A stretch of 16,275 nucleotides of DNA from Bacteroidetes bacterium UBA1860 (GTDB lineage Bacteria; Bacteroidota; Rhodothermia; Balneolales; Balneolaceae), in assembly GCA_002338335.1 (NCBI GenBank), contig DDIC01000072.1, forward strand, positions 15,183 through 31,457, in the 5' to 3' direction. The notes beneath the pieces were generated by a model, which worked only from the letters and a program-made list of their open reading frames with translations, was not told the DNA's origin and did not search any database. The first letter of the stretch is position 1; every line of letters starts with the position of its first letter. Made by a program: the position numbers and the translations under genes. Below, one piece after another: positions 6,778 through 14,852 of this stretch.

Positions 6778-9314
6778 AAATATCGAGCAACGCCCAACGT
6801 AATGTTGAAATCCGCTTGATCTAAACGAAACGCAGCATCCAATCGCATAATCGAGAAAATACCATTTAGTGACACTCCTGCTTCATAGTGTACCCCTTGG
6901 CTCTCTCGGAGAATGGGCGTGAGAGACTCCATAACCTGTTTGCTGACGGGATCCGAGACCCAGGCATTGGTTGCACCTCCAAAAACAATCAACCCGATCC
7001 CTTTCTTGGAGATCCCCCAAAAACCTAGTGCTTCAAAAGGGGTAGATTTGAAGTCATGCTCGGCATACACCTTCCAAAATCGGTCTCCCTCATAAGGAAA
7101 GAGAGACTGTGTTTTTAGCACACCAAATGGAGCATAAGATAACGTGGAGGGCTCAAGGGTAAATAGTCGCTGGTAGGGCACACGCCCTTGCGTAATTCCC
7201 CCTGAAAGAATCATCGAAAATGTATTGGGAAGGAATCTACGCTTGTAAAATGTATTGAGAGATATTTCTCCATCCACTTGGACTCGAATGTAGTCATGAT
7301 CACTGCCAAGCGACCCATCACTCACTTCTACGTCAGCCTCAATACGATTCACCCCCGCAAACCCTAGCGTCGACCCATCAAATCCATTTGATTCGGAGAC
7401 CCGCAATCCAAACCCTAATCGATTCGAAATCCCTTCCTCAATCGCTGGATTCACTCTACGAGGCTGATTACGTGAACCCGTTAAACTATACGTGAATAGA
7501 TCATCAGTTAGGTATGACTCCTCCTGCATAGCATGAAATCTCGTCGTGAAGGAAAACATGCTTTTGCGGAGCTCAAGACTAGATTTCCACCCTTTCTCTA
7601 CGAAGTAATCTAAGGGGTCAACACCTCCAAAAAGAAAGGCAAGACTATAGCTTGATCGTGGCATCAAGCGTAACTGCTGGCGGGCAATTACCGCTTCATG
7701 TAGGGTAAGCTCGGCTGTGAGGCCCAACCCTTGCTCAAATTGCTTACTCATTCGCAATCCAAGTCCTTTGTCCCAAGCGTTTCGATGAAAAGCATACCCT
7801 CCATCTAAAATAAGCGCTAACTCACCCTGCTCTTCTTGTCGCCCAATCCCTTTGGTAAGCGTTCCTCCGACAAATAAACCGTTCACTCGATCCATTCGAA
7901 TCGTGGGGGCAACCAACTCTGTCATTGAGCTAACAAACTCGCCAACAGGCCCATCGCTGAATACACCAGATGTGTCTTGATCTTCGTCCGGGTCTTCTAG
8001 CATCCTAGCTAAGAATCCTGTGGGTTGAAATGCCTTGCCCAATGTCATGGTGCTATCAAGCTCCTGGTAGGCCTCCTCTTCTTCCTGGGTTAACGGAACA
8101 CGAACGCGCCCAGCCTCTCCAATTCGAGTGGACGAGATGGACAAAGAGTCCACACTCACAGACTCCTGTTTTTCTAGGATTGCCGTTGGGATTACCGTAT
8201 TAACGTCGTACTCAGACACTCGGGCGACTTGATTCACCTGGATAGTTGGAAACTGAAGTCCTGGGAGCCCAATTTTAATGGCGCCCTCAACGCGTGAATC
8301 CACCGGGAGCCAATATTCCTTTCCATAATTCGAATATTGCTGGCTATATGTAAAAGAGACGTCCTGCGCTGGTGGTGGAAAGGTAATGACCTGACTGGGC
8401 CGAAGATTCACTTCGAGTAAAGCGTAATCCTGAGCTAACACATATATAGTTCCTTCAAAGGTAGGCTGAAGATTTCGCCGGGGGGTGACCTCAATCTTGT
8501 AGATCAGTTGGTCATCTAGACTCTCGTAATCGAGTAACTTGAACTCGTAATAATCTAGCGCTTCGGGATGTGTTACGCCAACGACGTTATAGCTCAATAT
8601 ATCAATGTTATCATCATAGAAATTTGGCAGGTCATTCACACCCAACGGGATAATGGTATCGTCTAGATTAGAGGTCTTTTCATAAGTTTTGAGGATTTCC
8701 CTGTAACCCTTTTCGCGATCCCAGTAGACTTCATTCATTGACTCCGTGATTAGAACTACAGAGCTATCATTCGATAATGATAAGCGTGTGTAAGCTTCCG
8801 CTTTAAAATTATAGAGCCCCGCTCTCCAAAGTTGCTTGCTTGCTATCACTCGCTCCATGATCGAAAGTGCTGGATCATCTTCTGTAATTACAAGTTCTGG
8901 TAGCTCAAGCGCTGATGGGCTTAGATTGATATTTAGCACAGAATCTCGTCGAGAGGTAATGGTAGCGCGTTGGGTTTGGTACCCCAAGAACCTCACTGTG
9001 AGCTCAGATGGTAATGAGTCCACAAGAATCTCATATCGCCCTTCTGCATTTGAGACTGTCCCTTTGTATGTCCCCGTAATTTGTAAGGTGGCCGATGGTA
9101 AGGATTCACCTGTCTCCGAGTCATAGAGGGTGCCTCGTACCTTCAAACTAGAACGGGTCGTGTCTAGGCCAGTGTCTTTTAACCTGTGGCTCATTGACTC
9201 ATAGATCTCTAGGTGGTCCGACGTGCGGGCAATGGTAGCCTGTCCCTCAGTCTTTGCATTGCAAATCGTATGTAGTAGAGAGAGAAGAATTATCCCAAAG
9301 AATCGCAATGCCAT
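6774..9314 (-). CDS. DUF5686 family outer-membrane protein with carboxypeptidase-like regulatory domain
   Basis: Product of about 846 aa. The frame can open at a TTG at 9344, but ATG at 9314 gives a clean signal peptide (MALRFFGIILLSLLHTICNA, then KTEGQ), so I use it. Residues about 57-133 form a CarboxypepD_reg-like Ig fold, as seen at the N-terminus of many Bacteroidota outer-membrane proteins (VRGTLYDSETGESLPSATLQ, then SNAEGRYEI and FLGYQ). Next comes ELVITEDDPALSIMERVIAS, the start typical of DUF5686 proteins. The C-terminal half (about 490-846) alternates amphipathic strands and turns and ends in ARYF, a terminal aromatic as expected of a beta-barrel inserted by the BAM machinery. An acidic stretch near residues 405-460 (QEEEEAYQEL, DPDEDQDTSG) probably links plug-side and barrel parts. 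There is no TonB box that I can name. Function of the family is poorly known. It lies 85 nt after the epimerase gene and may have its own promoter. Confidence 0.88.
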   Translation of the reverse strand: MALRFFGIILLSLLHTICNAKTEGQATIARTSDHLEIYESMSHRLKDTGLDTTRSSLKVRGTLYDSETGESLPSATLQITGTYKGTVSNAEGRYEILVDSLPSELTVRFLGYQTQRATITSRRDSVLNINLSPSALELPELVITEDDPALSIMERVIASKQLWRAGLYNFKAEAYTRLSLSNDSSVVLITESMNEVYWDREKGYREILKTYEKTSNLDDTIIPLGVNDLPNFYDDNIDILSYNVVGVTHPEALDYYEFKLLDYESLDDQLIYKIEVTPRRNLQPTFEGTIYVLAQDYALLEVNLRPSQVITFPPPAQDVSFTYSQQYSNYGKEYWLPVDSRVEGAIKIGLPGLQFPTIQVNQVARVSEYDVNTVIPTAILEKQESVSVDSLSISSTRIGEAGRVRVPLTQEEEEAYQELDSTMTLGKAFQPTGFLARMLEDPDEDQDTSGVFSDGPVGEFVSSMTELVAPTIRMDRVNGLFVGGTLTKGIGRQEEQGELALILDGGYAFHRNAWDKGLGLRMSKQFEQGLGLTAELTLHEAVIARQQLRLMPRSSYSLAFLFGGVDPLDYFVEKGWKSSLELRKSMFSFTTRFHAMQEESYLTDDLFTYSLTGSRNQPRRVNPAIEEGISNRLGFGLRVSESNGFDGSTLGFAGVNRIEADVEVSDGSLGSDHDYIRVQVDGEISLNTFYKRRFLPNTFSMILSGGITQGRVPYQRLFTLEPSTLSYAPFGVLKTQSLFPYEGDRFWKVYAEHDFKSTPFEALGFWGISKKGIGLIVFGGATNAWVSDPVSKQVMESLTPILRESQGVHYEAGVSLNGIFSIMRLDAAFRLDQADFNITLGVARYF

Positions 9315-9399
9315 AGATCTGTTTATTGTCCTATACCACTTCAAAATACTGACAATTACACACTGATGGTTATACGGTGCGCCTTGAAAAAGGTTCTCG

Positions 9400-10362
9400 C
9401 TAAAGCAAATCCGCTAGCGCTGTATGTACATCGCTGTAAGCAAACTCAAAGGAGGATGAATGCAAGGCATTTGGCACAGCTCTCATGCTGCTCAAAATGG
9501 GTTGAGCAGCCTCCCCAAAAAGGAGTTTTAGCAACGTGGGTGGCACTGGGAACCAGGAGGGACGTCTTAGTACCCAACCCAATGCAGAGGCAAAATCTTG
9601 CATGGTCACAGGCTCAGGGGCGCACACATTATATGGACCGCGGAGGGTCAGATGATCCAAGGGATGCAGTAATGCCCGAACCACATCCTCCACATGAATC
9701 CATGGCAGATAAATAGATGCATCACCAACAGGGCCACCTAAGAACCACTGAAACGGTGGTACCATTTTCTGCAGAACACCTTGACCTTTCCCCAGCACGA
9801 TACCAATCCGGGGAATCGCGACCTCCACACCGAAGTCTTCTGCCTTGAGAGCTTCGTCTTCCCATGCTTTGCAAACCTCGGCAAGGAAATCGTCCCCATG
9901 AGGCGCTTTTTCTGTTAGCAAATCCGCTCCTTGATTCCCATAGATTCCAACAGCGGAAGCCGAGATCATTAACCTAGACTTCGATTCAGCTTGTCTCATG
10001 GCCTCAACAAGTGCACGTGTCGTCTCTACACGGCTAGATCGAATCGCCTTTTTGACTTCAGGGCTCCAACGTCGTCCGGCCACAGACTCACCCGCAAGAT
10101 GAATCACTACGTCCACGGACTCCATTGCCCTCGCTAGCTCCTTAGGGTCCCAAGAGATTTTCTTGCAATTTCGAGCTGTTGGAATTGAAAGCTTTTCAGG
10201 TGTTCTAGACACCAAAATCACATAATATCCTGCCTGTAGACATGTCTTTACGAGGTGGGATCCAATAAATCCCGAGGCGCCCGTAATTAGAATCGTCTCT
10301 TTGGCTAGAGGTGACTCTTGATGCTTCTTTGAGTGGGTCAGCGATTTGTCTTGCAAGCTCAT
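9400..10362 (-). CDS. TIGR01777 family NAD(P)-binding epimerase (SDR39U1/YfcH-like)
   Basis: Extended short-chain dehydrogenase of 320 aa. The Rossmann nucleotide loop is G28-ASGFIG in ILITGASGFIGSHL. The family signature HLAGESVAGRRW lies at 88-99, the catalytic serine/tyrosine region SASAVGIYGNQG at 134-145 (Tyr141), and WIHVEDVVRALL at about 221-232. The C-terminal DUF1731 part is about 255-300 (FPVPPTLLKLLFGE, with SSMRAVPNAL). The N-terminus carries some 20 extra polar residues before the first strand; ATG at 10362, 4 nt after the cdsA stop, is the only ATG before it. Members resemble nucleotide-sugar epimerases but their substrate is not established; in other organisms homologues have been linked to cell division or chloroplast envelope roles. 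Its position right behind cdsA suggests a shared transcript with phospholipid synthesis, not a shared reaction. Confidence 0.93.
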   Translation of the reverse strand: MSLQDKSLTHSKKHQESPLAKETILITGASGFIGSHLVKTCLQAGYYVILVSRTPEKLSIPTARNCKKISWDPKELARAMESVDVVIHLAGESVAGRRWSPEVKKAIRSSRVETTRALVEAMRQAESKSRLMISASAVGIYGNQGADLLTEKAPHGDDFLAEVCKAWEDEALKAEDFGVEVAIPRIGIVLGKGQGVLQKMVPPFQWFLGGPVGDASIYLPWIHVEDVVRALLHPLDHLTLRGPYNVCAPEPVTMQDFASALGWVLRRPSWFPVPPTLLKLLFGEAAQPILSSMRAVPNALHSSSFEFAYSDVHTALADLL

Positions 10363-10366
10363 CGCG

Positions 10367-11233
10367 TTAGATGGACATAAAGTTCAAAATTAGCTGGATA
10401 TACAACCAGACAAAGGGGATCGAAAGGGTCAGTGAGTCAAAGCGATCTAAAAAACCCCCATGGCCAGGTAACAATTGTGAGGAATCTTTTACTCCCGCAA
10501 ACCGCTTGAGTCGACTTGCAATTAAGTCACCTAATGGGCCAAACACAGCAATAATGGCAATAAGAGGACTTAACCAAACAGCCATTTCTATAGTTAAAGC
10601 TTCTCGAATAGGTGTCTGTGTCGTCATGAATAGTAGTCCTAATCCAAACCCTACATTGGTCCCAAATAGTCCAAAGGCTACGCCCTCCCAAGTCTTACTT
10701 GGACTAATGCTCGGCGCTAAGACATGCGTGCCGAACCGACGACCCCCAAAATAGGCGAAAATGTCGTTTCCCCAGATCATTAGGTAGGTCATCAAAAGGA
10801 GGAAAAATCCTTCCTTTGATGAAGCCGTACCCATGAACTCCGTGACTCGTAGCTCCATGAGTAACCGAAACGACACCGGTGCATACACCCCAATAAAAAC
10901 CATCTGAGTCAAATCGCTCCACCATGGCGTCCCTTCCCGAGGCCAAGGGGACAAAACTAAGGAGGTAAAAAACAGCATGACGCCAATCAAGAGCGTCCAA
11001 TTTGTCGGGAATAAGAGAGTGAGAAAGACCAGTATAGCTAAAGTAAAGGAGGTCCATCTCGCCAGAGTCTTGCGCGATGGATGAATGGTCGACCCTTGAA
11101 TCATTTCATGGACAATGAAGAGGGCAATGGCTCCCATCATCCACCGAAACGGCCACTGGCCAAACCAAGTGATGGCTACAAAAAAAACAGCTCCAGGTGC
11201 GGCAAATGCGACACGTCGGCGTAGGTTACTCAT
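10367..11233 (-). CDS. cdsA: Phosphatidate cytidylyltransferase
   Basis: CdsA joins CTP and phosphatidic acid to make CDP-diacylglycerol, the precursor of all bacterial glycerophospholipids, at the inner membrane. The 288-residue protein is polytopic, with about seven or eight hydrophobic segments. The diagnostic signature is complete near the C-terminus (about 240-266): SRLKRFAGVKDSS, then LLPGHGGFLDRFD, including the conserved K-D and D-R-x-D. Upstream are NDIFAYFGGRRFG (about 156-168) and SISPSKTWEG (175-184), also conserved in the family. Length is normal. The ATG at 11233 lies 8 nt inside the end of the DUF2007 gene, and the stop is 4 nt from the next start, so translation is probably coupled on both sides. 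Confidence 0.97.
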   Translation of the reverse strand: MSNLRRRVAFAAPGAVFFVAITWFGQWPFRWMMGAIALFIVHEMIQGSTIHPSRKTLARWTSFTLAILVFLTLLFPTNWTLLIGVMLFFTSLVLSPWPREGTPWWSDLTQMVFIGVYAPVSFRLLMELRVTEFMGTASSKEGFFLLLMTYLMIWGNDIFAYFGGRRFGTHVLAPSISPSKTWEGVAFGLFGTNVGFGLGLLFMTTQTPIREALTIEMAVWLSPLIAIIAVFGPLGDLIASRLKRFAGVKDSSQLLPGHGGFLDRFDSLTLSIPFVWLYIQLILNFMSI

Positions 11234-11468
11234 CGTTAAGAAACGCTTTCGCCTCTTCTACCCTCTCCGTAGGTACATAGACATAGACCAACGACATTTC
11301 TCCTACAGTCAGAGAATAAGCGGTGTCTCGTTTGGACAAAACCTCTACAGGAATATCCGCATCACGCATTGGTCCAGCCAGTAACTCAGCCTCCAGTTCT
11401 GTGTGAGTTTGAGCAATACAGCTCCACCCTTCAATCGAATTGGGTTGTGAATCTTTAAATAATGGCAT
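11226..11468 (-). CDS. DUF2007 family small protein
   Basis: An 80-residue cytoplasmic protein. The pattern WSCIAQTHTELEAELLAGPM, then DADIPVEVLSKRDTAYSLT and a strand VYVYVPTERVEEAKAFL fits DUF2007, a compact ferredoxin-like fold described as a putative prokaryotic signal-transducing domain; it is found alone or fused to other domains. ATG at 11468 lies 14 nt inside the CPBP gene, and its end overlaps cdsA by 8 nt. A CPBP protease, DUF2007 and cdsA side by side suggest that this small protein may sense or modulate something at the membrane, but no ligand can be read from the sequence. Confidence 0.87.
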   Translation of the reverse strand: MPLFKDSQPNSIEGWSCIAQTHTELEAELLAGPMRDADIPVEVLSKRDTAYSLTVGEMSLVYVYVPTERVEEAKAFLNDE

Positions 11469-12396
11469 GGGTTTGCGCCCGTTTATAGTGATTCAAAAAC
11501 ATCCGCCCAAGGATTAGTGCCCCAATGACACTCACAATAATATACAAAAGCGGTGGCGGGGTCTCCGTTCCCATTTGAACCATTGGAGAATCGGGTGCAA
11601 AACGTACAAGGAGTACAGCGCCTGCGTTGTTGATGAAATGTGCAACCATGGCAGGGATGATTGAGCCTGTAGCCACAGTGATAGCTCCCAACGCAACTCC
11701 CAAGAGAGCAAGGGGGAGCATATTGGTTAATTGCAGGTGATATAGTCCAAAAAGTGCTCCCGATAATAGAATAGCCGCCCAAGTAGATGTCGATCGTTCA
11801 AACGAGCGCAATAAATACCCTCTAAAAAGGACTTCTTCACAAATAGCGGGAACCACCGCTATGTGAAACAACGCGAGACCAAGTACACCTTCTTGGCTAA
11901 TGTAGGATTGTATCATCTCCAACTGGGACGCTTGGAGTGCTTCAAAGGACTCTGGTACTGGAATTAGCCCGTTTAACCAGCCCGATGCCCAAACAATGGG
12001 TTGAATGACAATAAAGGCTAGGGCAGCAAGCGCAGATCCCTTCAAGATTCCTTGGGATTGATGGAGCCTTAAGTACCTAGATCGGTCATCGTCTGCGGTA
12101 AGATGCCAACGTGTGACAGCCAAAGTTGCCACTCCTAAAAACGCTATTTGACCAATGGAGTTTCCAGCAAACAGAAAATTTGCTTGATCTTGCAATGCAG
12201 CCGTCGGGTCGCCTTCAAGAAGAGTGCCCGGGTCACCAAACAACATAAGTAAAGTGATTGCAGCCACCAGGCCTGCAATTTGAAAAAGAAAAAAAGCTCC
12301 CACCATCCAAAAAAGTGAGAGCCCTAGATCTGAAAAACCGTGTCTGTGAGCAAAAGATCGCCCGTCAGGTTGCGAACTCTCTTGTTGTGAACTCAT
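11455..12396 (-). CDS. CPBP family intramembrane glutamic endopeptidase
   Basis: A polytopic protease of the CPBP (CAAX protease and bacteriocin-processing, also 'Abi') family, of about 313 aa. All active-site motifs are visible, numbered from ATG 12396: E187-E188-x-x-x-R192 in CEEVLFRGY, F216-x-x-x-H220 in FGLYH, and H253-x-x-x-N257 in HFINN. The frame could open at a TTG at 12453, but ATG at 12396 avoids a basic, unconserved N-terminus and lies 34 nt after the preceding stop. There are about eight hydrophobic helices, including GLSLFWMVGAFFLFQIAGLV near the N-terminus and ILGRMFL near the C-terminus. Family members cleave peptide substrates within or next to the membrane; the substrate here is unknown, and a bacteriocin or immunity role is not supported by the neighbours. 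Confidence 0.93.
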   Translation of the reverse strand: MSSQQESSQPDGRSFAHRHGFSDLGLSLFWMVGAFFLFQIAGLVAAITLLMLFGDPGTLLEGDPTAALQDQANFLFAGNSIGQIAFLGVATLAVTRWHLTADDDRSRYLRLHQSQGILKGSALAALAFIVIQPIVWASGWLNGLIPVPESFEALQASQLEMIQSYISQEGVLGLALFHIAVVPAICEEVLFRGYLLRSFERSTSTWAAILLSGALFGLYHLQLTNMLPLALLGVALGAITVATGSIIPAMVAHFINNAGAVLLVRFAPDSPMVQMGTETPPPLLYIIVSVIGALILGRMFLNHYKRAQTHAII

Positions 12397-12430
12397 AAAG
12401 TCATGTGGAGTCGTGGCAATGAAATGAGGC

Positions 12431-12994
12431 CTAAAACTCGTCTTTCTGGGCAAATAACTTCACCGCTAGTAAGGAGGTTAACACGTTGACAATGATCAAC
12501 ACGACTGCGCTGATTGCGGCAGTTTGTAACACGCCTGTCAAGGTGAACTGCTTCTGAAGGCTCTCAACTGTTGAGTCAATCGCCTCATCAGGCACCCCAG
12601 GCATTTTCTCCATATTGGCAATGGTAGACTCGATAAAGCCATCCGCATATCCTGGATCAATGAGGTACCATACCTGTGAAAGGGCTACTGAGGTCACTGT
12701 AATGACAAGAGCAATCTGCACACCCACCAAAGAGCCTTGCCCAAATGACATAACCGGATTGACTTCTTTGACAATTGCACGAACCGCCAAAAACCCTGCA
12801 AAGGCTGTTAGAAAGCAGACAACCACACCACCAATCGCTGTGGGGCCAAAAAAGCTACCACTAGGTTCAGAGTTGATCTGGACGTAGCCCATAGCAATTT
12901 GAAGTACCGTAGAAAGGATCCCAAAAATGAGACCGTATAAAAGGATTACGCTGAAAGAGGAGCCAGTTGAAGGTGCAAATTCTTGATCTGTCAT
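12431..12994 (-). CDS. DUF4199 family membrane protein
   Basis: About 187 aa with ATG at 12994. The frame is open further upstream to 13171, but that part runs inside the DUF2085 gene in another frame and reads as cysteine- and arginine-rich nonsense, so the internal Met is the start, 17 nt after the DUF2085 stop. Four hydrophobic helices lie at about residues 14-36, 54-76, 88-110 and 160-183. Between the third and fourth is a soluble stretch with NMEKMPGVPDEAIDST. This layout (paired helices, a charged loop, a final helix) matches DUF4199, a family found mostly in Bacteroidota and of unknown function. The C-terminus KLFAQKDEF faces the cytoplasm by the positive-inside rule. Confidence 0.82.
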   Translation of the reverse strand: MTDQEFAPSTGSSFSVILLYGLIFGILSTVLQIAMGYVQINSEPSGSFFGPTAIGGVVVCFLTAFAGFLAVRAIVKEVNPVMSFGQGSLVGVQIALVITVTSVALSQVWYLIDPGYADGFIESTIANMEKMPGVPDEAIDSTVESLQKQFTLTGVLQTAAISAVVLIIVNVLTSLLAVKLFAQKDEF

Positions 12995-13011
12995 AGAAAT
13001 GGTAGAATGAG

Positions 13012-13449
13012 TTATGTGGGCAAACGGAACGCTTCTTGAATAGAGTATAGCAAAAAGAGGCCAAACCCGAAGCCTAAAAATGCCCTTGAATCTAGGGTAT
13101 TGGTCCATAGACCAAGCTGGTTGCCGGCAACATCGATCACTTGGATCGCAAACCATCCCAAGGCCATCCAAGCGAGTCTTTTGGGCCTAGAATTCTCCAA
13201 CCAACCTGCAAAAATGGGAATGAGTGCATGAAGCCACGCTCCCCACATCAAGCCGCTAAATATCCCAAAGCATCGACTATTGACGGCCATTTGGATCCCA
13301 TCATAAAGATAGGTCCGCTCCGGAAGTGCGTGACAAACAGCCGAAAACGCGACATAATGCCAATGATTCACCCTAGGTGGTTCAGGAAGGTAGAGCCCTG
13401 GACCCAGTGTGAAGATCCACAATAAAGTGAAAAAACCAGCTGCAAGCAC
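13012..13449 (-). CDS. DUF2085 family membrane protein (start uncertain)
   Basis: Product of 145 aa with about four membrane helices. The family core is plain: VCHALPERTYLYDGIQMAV, then NSRCFGIFSG (about 38-65), matching the C-H-x-x-P-x-R ... R-C-x-G-I pattern of DUF2085. The usual C-x-R-C pair has lost its first cysteine: it reads N57-S-R-C60. The first canonical in-frame start after the TAG at 13530-13528 is GTG at 13449, with an SD-like AGAGG (13463-13459) nine bases before it; the coding look nevertheless goes on upstream (KQYLSQRLAPVLAAGFF). An ATG at 13505 overlaps the accA stop as ATGA but is one base out of frame. Function of the family is unknown. Confidence 0.85.
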   Translation of the reverse strand: MLAAGFFTLLWIFTLGPGLYLPEPPRVNHWHYVAFSAVCHALPERTYLYDGIQMAVNSRCFGIFSGLMWGAWLHALIPIFAGWLENSRPKRLAWMALGWFAIQVIDVAGNQLGLWTNTLDSRAFLGFGFGLFLLYSIQEAFRLPT

Positions 13450-13501
13450 GGGAGCAAGCCTCTGAGATAGATATTGTTTTGGGCACGTGATGCGCGTTGC
13501 C

Positions 13502-14452
13502 TCATTTTTTAGTCGTGGTAAAGGACCCTATCGCGGTGTATTTATCGACTCGTTGTTGAATGAGTTCATCCGCAGACAAAGCCCCTAAGCGATCCAAACT
13601 CTCAATACATTGTGCTTTGACTGTCTCAATAGCTGCTTTGGGATCACGATGGGCACCTCCAAGAGGCTCCTCAAGCATCCCCTCAACGATGCCAAGCTCA
13701 ACCATATCAGGAGCCGTAAGTTTTAGGGCCTCTGCCGCCTGCTCCTTATAATCCCAGGTTTTCCAAAGGATCGATGAACAACTCTCAGGCGAGATCACCG
13801 AATACCATGTGTTCTCCAGCATGTACACCTCATTACCCATACCAATACCCAGTGCACCACCTGAAGCCCCCTCCCCAATCACTATGGTAAGTATGGGTAC
13901 CTTGAGCGTCGCCATGAGACGTAAATTCCGAGCGATTGCTTCACCTTGGCCTCTTTCTTCGGCCTCAAGACCCGGAAAAGCACCTGGTGTATCTAAAAAC
14001 GTGATCACTGGGATCCCAAACTTCTCGGCAAGTTCCATTAAACGGTAGGCTTTCCGATAACCGTCTGGATTGGGCATCCCAAAATTGCGGTACTGACGAT
14101 CTTTGGTCGTTCGTCCCTTTTGTTGACCAATAATCATCACGCGTCTTCCCTCCAGCATCGCCAATCCACTTACGATGGCAGGATCATCGGCAAAGGCTCG
14201 ATCACCATGGAGCTCTACAAATTCACTACACATCTGATCGATGTAGTCTAGAGTGTAGGGGCGATCGGGATGGCGCGCCAATTGGACTTTTTGCCAACGG
14301 GTCAGGTTGCTATAAATAGAGGTGCGCAATTCATCCACCTTTTTTTGGAGTTGCTTGACCTCTTTGTTCAACATTTTATTGTCGATGGCCTGTAACTCCT
14401 CGATTTTCTTCTCGAGTTCGACAATCGGTTTTTCGAAATCAAGCGTTTGCAT
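13502..14452 (-). CDS. accA: Acetyl-CoA carboxylase carboxyltransferase subunit alpha
   Basis: AccA and AccD form the carboxyltransferase that moves CO2 from biotin on AccB to acetyl-CoA, giving malonyl-CoA, the first committed step of fatty-acid synthesis. The 316-residue length is normal. An N-terminal coiled coil (about 5-45, with KKIEELQ and KQLQKKVDELR) is followed by RWQKVQLARHPDRPYTLDYI, HGDRAFADDP, GRTTKDRQYRNFGMP, the LDTPGAFPGLEAEERGQ block (about 153-169) and the acyl-CoA oxyanion-hole region GEGASGGALGIG (193-204), all hallmarks of AccA. ATG at 14452 lies 19 nt after the gldC stop. accD is not in the window. The stop TGA overlaps an out-of-frame ATG at 13505. Confidence 0.98.
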   Translation of the reverse strand: MQTLDFEKPIVELEKKIEELQAIDNKMLNKEVKQLQKKVDELRTSIYSNLTRWQKVQLARHPDRPYTLDYIDQMCSEFVELHGDRAFADDPAIVSGLAMLEGRRVMIIGQQKGRTTKDRQYRNFGMPNPDGYRKAYRLMELAEKFGIPVITFLDTPGAFPGLEAEERGQGEAIARNLRLMATLKVPILTIVIGEGASGGALGIGMGNEVYMLENTWYSVISPESCSSILWKTWDYKEQAAEALKLTAPDMVELGIVEGMLEEPLGGAHRDPKAAIETVKAQCIESLDRLGALSADELIQQRVDKYTAIGSFTTTKK

Positions 14453-14471
14453 AAGGCAATATGGTCAGATT

Positions 14472-14843
14472 CTATGGTTTTTCCTTGATATCCATGCGTT
14501 CTGCAAAATAATCACAAAAATCACGCATATCTCCTGTAATACGTTCGTCCTTGGTCGCCCGCTCTAACGAGTCCGCCATCGACGTTAATGTCTGATGAAA
14601 GAAGATTTTCATCTCGTCGACCGTCATTTTGTGAGTCCAAAGATCCAGCTTGAATGTGTCTTTTGTGCGCGAATCCCACAACGATAAAAACATCGCGCGA
14701 CTCTCTGTCTCGTCAAGCGAAGCGGTATCGTCAGCTGCCCACCGAATCTCTCGAGGGATATGATTCCCATCCACATCCACCTGAATACGGATTTCTTTTG
14801 TTTTGAGTGGGGATTCAGTCTTCGATTCTTCCATGGAACTCAT
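14472..14843 (-). CDS. gldC: Gliding motility protein GldC homologue
   Basis: A 123-residue cytoplasmic protein that matches GldC well: EIRIQVDVDGNHIPREIRWA (about 17-36), an acidic patch with ESRAMFLSLWDS, then TFKLDLWTHKMTVDEMKIFF, HQTLTSMADSLERAT and MRDFCDYFAE. In Flavobacterium johnsoniae gldC lies next to gldB and its loss weakens gliding without abolishing it; homologues are common in non-gliding Bacteroidota, so presence alone does not show motility. No other gld or spr gene is visible here. ATG at 14843 lies 9 nt after the stop of the RluD-family gene, and the stop is 19 nt before accA, so it sits in the middle of a housekeeping run. Confidence 0.92.
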   Translation of the reverse strand: MSSMEESKTESPLKTKEIRIQVDVDGNHIPREIRWAADDTASLDETESRAMFLSLWDSRTKDTFKLDLWTHKMTVDEMKIFFHQTLTSMADSLERATKDERITGDMRDFCDYFAERMDIKEKP

Positions 14844-14852
14844 TAAATGGGT

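Noticed and set aside
9315..9344. TTG start at 9344 for the DUF5686 gene
   Set aside because: It would add ten residues before an otherwise ideal signal peptide starting at ATG 9314.
9345..9399. Possible terminator between the epimerase and DUF5686 genes (CCTT-TTTC-AAGG on the minus strand)
   Set aside because: Stem of only 4 bp without a T-tract; too weak to call.
10371..10754. 127-codon open frame on the plus strand inside cdsA
   Set aside because: Antisense to the conserved CdsA signature region; no motif, and proline/lysine-rich composition typical of a shadow frame.
11455..12396. CPBP ('Abi') protein as part of a phage-defence or bacteriocin system
   Set aside because: The neighbours are lipid-synthesis and housekeeping genes; no bacteriocin precursor, immunity gene or mobile element is present.
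12397..12453. TTG start at 12453 for the CPBP protease
   Set aside because: It would overlap the DUF4199 gene by 23 nt and add a basic stretch with no family similarity; ATG 12396 is more likely.
12995..13171. N-terminal extension of the DUF4199 frame to an ATG at 13171
   Set aside because: This part overlaps the DUF2085 gene in another frame and has a non-membrane, Cys/Arg-rich composition unlike the family; ATG at 12994 fits better.
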